Assembly: GCA_951813285.1 (NCBI GenBank)
Contig: OX638355.1
Coordinates: forward strand, 4,483,136 to 4,547,135
Source: Terriglobia bacterium
GTDB lineage: Bacteria; Acidobacteriota; Terriglobia; Versatilivoradales; Versatilivoraceae
Length of the DNA: 64,000 nt
Direction of reading: 5' to 3'
Position 1 is the first letter of the stretch. Each line of letters begins with the position of its first letter. A program made the position numbers and the translations under genes. Positions 58,503 to 64,000 of this stretch are shown piece after piece. A model generated the notes under the pieces. The model was not told where the DNA came from and ran no database searches. It saw nothing but the letters and a program-made list of their open reading frames with translations.

Positions 58503-59957
58503 ATGGCCAAGAGTGAGTTCGAGGTTTGTTCACGGGTGGAACGACCGGACCCGCGCCGGGGAGAGATGGGGCGCAGGGACTTCCTGTACGGATTCGGCAG
58601 AGGCGTGGGAAGCCTGGCGCTCTCGTCGCTGCTCTGCCGGGACGGCTGGCTTCAGGCGGCCGATACTGCTCCGGACCCGCTGGCTCCCAAGCAGCCCCAC
58701 TTCGCCGCCAAGGCCAAGGCCTGCATCTTTCTCTTTATGGAGGGGGCTCCCGGCCAGATGGACACCTTCGACCCCAAACCGGCGCTGGCCAAGTATCACG
58801 GGACCCCGGTCACCCGCGTCTACGGCAGCCTGGAAAAGCGGATTTACGTGGGCAGTCCCTTCAAGTTCGCAAGGCACGGGCAGTGCGGCATGGAAGTTTC
58901 GGAGATCTTCCCCCACCTGGCCACCTGCGTGGACGACATCGCCGTGGTCCGCTCGCTCCACACCGACTCGGAGGCCCATCCCGGGGCCTGCTTCATGATG
59001 AACACGGGCGTCCCCATTCCCGGCAGTCCCTCGGTCGGTTCCTGGGTCATCTACGGGCTCGGCAGCGAGAGCCAGAACCTGCCTTCCTTCGTGGTCCTTC
59101 CCGACCATCGGGGACGAATCTCCGGCGGGGCGGTCAACTACTCCAACGGATATCTGCCGGCCGCCACCCACGGCACCCTGTTGAACTCGGTGGGGGCGCC
59201 TATCTTCGATCTCCAGCCTCCGCAGGGAGTCACCCGGGAGCAGCAGCAGGCCGACATCGCGCTGCTCAATCGGCTGAACCGACCCTACCTGAAGTCCGAC
59301 CCCGGCAACGAGAACCTGCTGGCCCGCATGAAGAATTACGAGCTGGCCTTCCGCATGCAGTTCGCCGTGCCCGAGGCGGTGGACATCGACAGCGAGCCCG
59401 ACAAGATCAAGGAAATGTACGGCCTCAACGACAAGATCAAGGAGCCCATGGCTCGACGATGCCTGATGGCCCGCCGCCTGGTGGAGCGGGGAGTGCGCTA
59501 CGTCCAGGTCTACTGCGGTGGCTGGGACTCCCACGAAAATATCGCCGAGGAGCACCGCAAGCGGGGCTACGAGACCGACCAGCCGGTCACGGCGCTGCTC
59601 AAGGACCTGAAGCAGCGGGGACTGCTGGATGAGACCCTGGTGGTCTGGGCCGGGGAATTCGGACGCACCGCCGACAACTCCATGGACTTCTTCCGATCCC
59701 ATCCCGGCCGAGACCACAACAAGGAGGCCATGGTGGCCTGGATGGCCGGTGGCGGCATCAAGGGCGGAACAGTGGTAGGCAACACCGACGAGCTGGGCAT
59801 CAAGGCGGCCGAGAACGTCTATCACCTCCACGATCTCCACGGCACCATGCTGCACAGCCTGGGCCTGGACGACATGCGGCTCACCTACTATCACGCTGGG
59901 CGCTTCAAGCGCCTGACCGACCTGGGCGGCCGCCTGATCAAGGAGATCGTGGCTTAG
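58503..59957 (+). CDS. DUF1501 Tat-exported protein (pair 2)
   Basis: 484 residues, same length as its paralog at 43062-44516, with AGAGGAG upstream. Tat signal GRRDFLYGFGRG, CIFLFMEGAPGQMDTFDPKP, WDSHENIAEEHRKRG, WAGEFGRTADN and C-terminal DDMRLTYYHAGRFKRLTD. Together with the PSCyt1 gene upstream it forms the uninterrupted version of the two-gene module. Confidence 0.9.
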   Translation: MAKSEFEVCSRVERPDPRRGEMGRRDFLYGFGRGVGSLALSSLLCRDGWLQAADTAPDPLAPKQPHFAAKAKACIFLFMEGAPGQMDTFDPKPALAKYHGTPVTRVYGSLEKRIYVGSPFKFARHGQCGMEVSEIFPHLATCVDDIAVVRSLHTDSEAHPGACFMMNTGVPIPGSPSVGSWVIYGLGSESQNLPSFVVLPDHRGRISGGAVNYSNGYLPAATHGTLLNSVGAPIFDLQPPQGVTREQQQADIALLNRLNRPYLKSDPGNENLLARMKNYELAFRMQFAVPEAVDIDSEPDKIKEMYGLNDKIKEPMARRCLMARRLVERGVRYVQVYCGGWDSHENIAEEHRKRGYETDQPVTALLKDLKQRGLLDETLVVWAGEFGRTADNSMDFFRSHPGRDHNKEAMVAWMAGGGIKGGTVVGNTDELGIKAAENVYHLHDLHGTMLHSLGLDDMRLTYYHAGRFKRLTDLGGRLIKEIVA

Positions 59958-60102
59958 GGTCCTGTCTCACCGGCTCGCCCGGTGGCTTTATCGGGCTTAG
60001 TCCGCATTTGACGCGGTCTGCACGTGTTCTATAATGGAATGGATTCCCAAGCGAATAAGAAACGTCTGTGTACCGATGGCTGAGATCAAGCAAGGGTGCC
60101 TC

Positions 60103-61725
60103 ATGAGAATCCCACACAAATGGAACCGCTTCCTGGCCTGCGGTTTGGCCTTTCTTTTCGTTCTCTCCGCATCGCTGCTGTTGGCCGATCGGAAGAAAGA
60201 CCGGGAGCGCGAGAAGTCGCTGCGCACGGAAACCTCGGACCGATACCTGAAGAAGTGGATGAAGCAGGACGTCGGCTACATCATCAGCCAGGAAGAGAAG
60301 GAAGCCTTCAAGCGTCTGACCACCGACGACGAGCGCTATCAGTTCATCGAGCAGTTCTGGCTCCGGCGGGACCCCAATCCGGACACCGCGGTCAACGAGG
60401 CCAAGCAGGAGCACTACCGCCGCATCGCCTTTGCCAACGAACGCTTCGCCTCGGGGCGGCCGGGGTGGGAGACAGACCGGGGGCGGGTCTACATCACCTT
60501 CGGCCCTCCGGACGAGATCGAGAGGCATTCCGCCGGCGGCACCTACGACCGCCCACCCGAGGAGGGAGGCGGACAGACGGTGACTTTTCCCTTTGAGGTG
60601 TGGCGGTACCGCTATATCGAAGGCAGGGCCCTGGGAGAGGAGGTCCGGATCGAATTCGTGGACCCCAGCTTCAGCGGGGAGTACCGCCTGGCCTTGAGGT
60701 CCAAGGACAAGGATGCCATTTACTACACCCCCCAGATCGGCTTGACCACGGCCGAGATGGCGGGCATGGCCTACAAGGAAGATCGCGACATTATTGGGGG
60801 CACGGGATTCGGCATGGCTGGAAACCTGCGCCCCTACCGGCAATTCGACCGGCTGAGGCAGTATGCGGCCCTGACCCGGGCCCCCAAGGTGCGCTTCAAG
60901 GACCTGGAAACGGTCATCAACACCAAGCTCTCCTACAACCTGCTTCCCTTTCACTTCACCACCGACTTCTTCAAGATCACCCAGGACATGGTGCTGACAC
61001 CCATCACCATCCGCCTCCGCCACCAGGACCTGACCTTCCAGAACCAGGACGGCGTCCAGCGCGCCCGGGTAAACATCTTCGGGAGGGTCTCGACCATTAC
61101 CGGAAGGGTGGTGGAAGTATTCGAGGACGTCATCTCACAGGACGTCCCCGTGTCGCTGATGAAGCAGGCCCTGGAACGCGACTCGCTCTATCAGAAAACC
61201 CTGAATCTGCGCTCCGGAAGGTACAAGCTGGAATTGGTGCTGAAGGACATTCACAGCGGGAACATCGGAACCCAGTACCATGGAATGGTGATCCCCCGCT
61301 TCCCCGACGACAGTCTGGCCAGCAGCTCCATCATCCTGGCGGACACCATCCAACCCCTCCCCCCGAAACAGGTGGGGGGCGGCATGTTCGTCATCGGGAC
61401 CAACAAGGTCCACCCCAATGTGGCAGACCGCTTCGACCGCAAAGAGACCATGGGAATCTACTTCCAGGTCTACAACCTGACCGTGGACGACAAGACCCAC
61501 AAACCGTCGGCCTCGGTTCAATTTGTCCTGAAGAAGGGGAACAAGGAGATCACCCGCCTCAGCAAGCCCCAGGAGGAGCTGGCGGGGGCAGCCCAGCAGA
61601 TGACCCTGGAACAGCATCTGGCTTTGAGCGCGCTTGACCCCGGCCGCTACCAGCTGATGGTGAACGTCACCGACAACCTGGCCAATCGGTCTGTCAGCCG
61701 GGTGGCCAGGTTCGAAGTCCGCTGA
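60103..61725 (+). CDS. GWxTD-domain exported protein
   Basis: 540 residues from the ATG at 60103 (AAGGGTG upstream), with a signal peptide (FLACGLAFLFVLSASLLLA). The GWxTD domain has KRLTTDDERYQFIEQFWLRR, the name motif GWETD (121-125) and GRVYITFGPPDEIE. The C-terminal half is beta-rich and lacks recognisable catalytic motifs. GWxTD proteins are frequent in Acidobacteriota and of unknown function. The gene converges with the hydrolase gene at 61735; only 9 bp separate the stops, leaving no room for a terminator. Confidence 0.88.
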   Translation: MRIPHKWNRFLACGLAFLFVLSASLLLADRKKDREREKSLRTETSDRYLKKWMKQDVGYIISQEEKEAFKRLTTDDERYQFIEQFWLRRDPNPDTAVNEAKQEHYRRIAFANERFASGRPGWETDRGRVYITFGPPDEIERHSAGGTYDRPPEEGGGQTVTFPFEVWRYRYIEGRALGEEVRIEFVDPSFSGEYRLALRSKDKDAIYYTPQIGLTTAEMAGMAYKEDRDIIGGTGFGMAGNLRPYRQFDRLRQYAALTRAPKVRFKDLETVINTKLSYNLLPFHFTTDFFKITQDMVLTPITIRLRHQDLTFQNQDGVQRARVNIFGRVSTITGRVVEVFEDVISQDVPVSLMKQALERDSLYQKTLNLRSGRYKLELVLKDIHSGNIGTQYHGMVIPRFPDDSLASSSIILADTIQPLPPKQVGGGMFVIGTNKVHPNVADRFDRKETMGIYFQVYNLTVDDKTHKPSASVQFVLKKGNKEITRLSKPQEELAGAAQQMTLEQHLALSALDPGRYQLMVNVTDNLANRSVSRVARFEVR

Positions 61726-61734
61726 GGTTGGGAT

Positions 61735-63321
61735 CTATACTCTCGGGCTGGTCGGATAGGATCCGTATTCGACCCGGACTTCGACGGACTCTACCGAAAT
61801 TCTCCCTTCCATTCCCGCCGGCCGCCCATCCAGGGAAATTTCCAGCAGGTTCTCCCCCTGACGCGGCCTCACATTCCGCAACTGAAACTCCAGCCACTGC
61901 CCCAGCCAGGGATCGATGCGATTGGCATGGTCGCGCCGGCAGATCTCCTGAGCCAGGGATTGACCGTTCAACAGCAGGGTAAGGCGATCGCCCGTCACCA
62001 GATTGTCGACGTAGAGCTTGAGAACGACCTGCCTGATTCGTTGAGCCCCGCCCTCGATATCGTCTGATATGGAAAAGGGAATGGAATAACGCTTTCCGGC
62101 ATCGCCGGCAGGCATCCTCAGGGGCAGATTGGCCTGGTAGCCCATTTCAACCGCCCCCTTGGTCCGGCGGTGCAGCGAGTAGTGCTTGTCGGCTTCCCGG
62201 ATCAGTTCCGGGTCCCCCAACTCGGTCAGGACCTGCCGCTCCCTGTCCTGCAGCGGCCATCGGAGAAACCAGGCGTACAGCCCGTCGGCGCCGCGCCTCC
62301 GGTAGTTGGCGGCGGCTGCGCGAAAATTTTCGGGCGTTGGAAAGAGGATCTTGAGCGCCGCCGGATCGGTTCCGCTGGCTTCGTCTGCGAGGTAGGGCGC
62401 CAGGACGCCGTAGACGGCGATATCCTTGGCGTGGGCCGCTTCGATGACCCAGTCGACCGGCATGTCCACGTCCAGGGTGAAGTCGATGTAGAGCATGGGG
62501 GCCAGGTAGTCGACCAGACCTTCCCGGATCCAGGTCCGCACGTCCAGACCCTGCTTGAGACACATCTCCTCGGTGGGATAGATCCGGGCTCCGACCTGCC
62601 CCGGGTTGCCGGGCCGATTGCGGACCGCTTCGGAGATCTTGGCCACCCATTCGGTCAGAACCGGGGTCATGGCGGGAACATCTTCCGGTCTCAGGAACAG
62701 CGGCATCCCGCCCGGCGCCGCCGCGAAGTCCAGCTCCACTCCCTCGGTGGCGTATTCGGTGGCCAGCTCCTTCAGCACCGCGTACTGGTGGTCCCGTACG
62801 AACTCGTGGGCCAGGCCCCGGCCGCCCTCGGGCACCTTGTACTTGCCTTCCAGCCCCCCGTAGGAAGCCATGCGCACGCTGGCGAAGAAGTCCATTCCCT
62901 TTTGATGGGCGCGGTCGATCAGCACGGTCAGCGGGTCCAGGCCCCGGTCGATCAGACTCTGCATGTTCTCCCAGGTGCGCCAGTAGGCGGTGATCGGGAA
63001 GGGACGCATGTCGGCGCCGAAACGCTGGCCCACCCGGGAGGGATAGAAGAGACCGTCCCCCCGCTCCACCCCGTAGACAAAGGTGTCCACGGCCGTTCCG
63101 GCCACCTCGTCGATGGGCACCCAGGCGTCCTCCATGGTCATGGGGGGCTCGAACACGTAGAGGTAGTAGTGCCGGGCGTCGTTGAAATAGAGGGTCCGTT
63201 TCCTGCGCCCCGTTTGGCTGTCCGGGCGCGGATCGGCCGGGAGGCTGGCAGAGGAGCCGGCGGCTCCCGCGCCTCCGGCAGCGGTGAGGGCCTGCACGAA
63301 TTTCCGACGGGTCACGCTCAT
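61735..63321 (-). CDS. Tat-exported GHL10-like TIM-barrel hydrolase (paralog 3)
   Basis: 528 residues; Tat signal TRRKFVQALTAAG; CGGAGATC before the ATG. The barrel has MDFFASVRMASYGG, YATEGVELDFAAAPGGMPLF with the Glu in GVEL matching DGLEL/DGIEL of paralogs 1 and 2, and GLVDYLAPMLYIDF. The C-terminal domain (about 390-525) begins YSIPFSISDDIEGG and contains TGDRLTLLLNGQSLAQEI. It is nearly the same as in the tandem upstream gene. Substrate unknown. It follows paralog 4 after 37 bp, so they form an operon. Confidence 0.75.
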   Translation of the reverse strand: MSVTRRKFVQALTAAGGAGAAGSSASLPADPRPDSQTGRRKRTLYFNDARHYYLYVFEPPMTMEDAWVPIDEVAGTAVDTFVYGVERGDGLFYPSRVGQRFGADMRPFPITAYWRTWENMQSLIDRGLDPLTVLIDRAHQKGMDFFASVRMASYGGLEGKYKVPEGGRGLAHEFVRDHQYAVLKELATEYATEGVELDFAAAPGGMPLFLRPEDVPAMTPVLTEWVAKISEAVRNRPGNPGQVGARIYPTEEMCLKQGLDVRTWIREGLVDYLAPMLYIDFTLDVDMPVDWVIEAAHAKDIAVYGVLAPYLADEASGTDPAALKILFPTPENFRAAAANYRRRGADGLYAWFLRWPLQDRERQVLTELGDPELIREADKHYSLHRRTKGAVEMGYQANLPLRMPAGDAGKRYSIPFSISDDIEGGAQRIRQVVLKLYVDNLVTGDRLTLLLNGQSLAQEICRRDHANRIDPWLGQWLEFQLRNVRPRQGENLLEISLDGRPAGMEGRISVESVEVRVEYGSYPTSPRV

Positions 63322-63358
63322 GGGGATCTCCGGGAAGGGCTAGCCAGATGCCAAGGGG

Positions 63359-64000
63359 TTACGCTTTCGGCGTGGTCGGATAGAACCCGTAGTCGACCTG
63401 CACTTCCACCCACTCCACCGAAATACCCACTCCCATGTGAGGCGGGCGCTCATCCAGGGATATTTCCAGCAGGTTCTCACCCTTGCGGGGACGCACTTTC
63501 CGCAGGTGAAACTCCAGCCACTGCCCCTGGTAGGGAACGATATTGTCTGCGTAGTCGCGCAGGCAGATCTCGTCTGCCAGCGACTGGCCGTTCAGCAGAA
63601 CCGTCAGCCGGTCGGAGGTCAACAGGTTGTCGATTTGCAGCTTCAGAACAACCTGGCGGATCCTGCCCGCCTTGCCCTCGATATCGTCTGAAATCGAGAA
63701 GGGGATGGAGTAGCGCTTGCCGGGTTCGGGTCCGGGAATTTCCAGCGGCAGATTGGACTGGTAGCCCATTTCAACGCCCCGCTCGGAGCGCGCGTGAAGC
63801 ACATAGTGCTTGTCGGCTTCCCCGATCAGCTCCGGGTCCCCAAGCTCGGTCAGGATGCGCCGTTCCGTGTCACCCAAGGGCCACTGCATGAACCAGGCAT
63901 AGAGGCCGTCGGCGCCGCGTCTCAAGTAATTGGCGGCCGCCGCCCGCACGTTTTCGGGAGTGGGGTAGATCCTCTTGGGGGCCGACGGTGCCGAACCGGT
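63359..64000 (-). CDS. GHL10-like hydrolase, C-terminal part (paralog 4, 5' end beyond window)
   Basis: The open frame runs past the right edge. The visible 213 residues include the end of the barrel (ADGLYAWFMQWPLGD) and the C-terminal beta domain YSIPFSISDDIEGKAGRIRQ, then LTVLLNGQSLADEI. About two-thirds of residues match the same region of paralog 3, indicating a tandem duplication. It is upstream of paralog 3 on the same strand. Confidence 0.72.
   Translation of the reverse strand, partial: TGSAPSAPKRIYPTPENVRAAAANYLRRGADGLYAWFMQWPLGDTERRILTELGDPELIGEADKHYVLHARSERGVEMGYQSNLPLEIPGPEPGKRYSIPFSISDDIEGKAGRIRQVVLKLQIDNLLTSDRLTVLLNGQSLADEICLRDYADNIVPYQGQWLEFHLRKVRPRKGENLLEISLDERPPHMGVGISVEWVEVQVDYGFYPTTPKA

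Overview
The window looks like chromosomal DNA of an uncultured Acidobacteriota-type bacterium. It is GC-rich with a Gram-negative envelope: a Tol-Pal set (tolQ, tolR, TolA/TonB-like, tolB, pal, cpoB). It also has bacillithiol genes (bshA, bshB1), a GWxTD-domain protein, two pairs of PSCyt1/DUF1549/DUF1553 cytochromes with DUF1501 proteins, and many Tat-exported enzymes. Each marker occurs in other phyla; the combination, above all GWxTD plus bacillithiol plus Tol-Pal, is why Acidobacteriota is preferred. The assignment is an inference.

Layout. 1-5504 (minus): phoH-ybeY-corC-era and ligA. 6091-10104 (minus): nnrDE-tsaE-bshB1-bshA, tightly overlapped. 10497-14782: a small membrane ORF, tRNA-Gly with promoter and terminator, a HemD-HemE fusion, and a lipoprotein with two DUF1080 domains. 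14945-20666 (minus): recN, miaB, a DUF151 nuclease and two secreted unknowns. 20972-28440 (plus): the Tol-Pal genes, then ssb and a predicted pseudokinase. 28441-30009: a 1.6 kb repeat-only segment. 30010-35034 (minus): TIM-barrel enzyme, phhB, xthA, transketolase and a sialidase pseudogene. 35501-41181: a GH127-like protein, tRNA-Pro, the amidase-gerM-rph-rdgB cluster and an ATPase remnant. 41368-64000: almost wholly exported proteins, including four paralogous TIM-barrel hydrolases, two Tat-exported Gfo/Idh oxidoreductases, an enolase-superfamily protein, a beta-propeller protein, both cytochrome/DUF1501 pairs and the GWxTD protein.

The housekeeping half is ordinary in content but cut up by intergenic repeats. 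I resolve several families: A (142 bp, seven copies), B (204-207 bp with terminal inverted repeats), C (composite), D, F, G, and heptanucleotide arrays (H). Families A-D carry tandem 9- or 10-bp units at or near their ends. Repeats often abut gene 3' ends and in several cases supply the stop codon. This repeat system is the most unusual thing in the window. Second is the exported island, whose genes would fit oxidative breakdown of carbohydrate outside the cytoplasm coupled to c-type cytochromes; that reading is a hypothesis. Coordinates and starts come from reading the sequence; no database search was possible.
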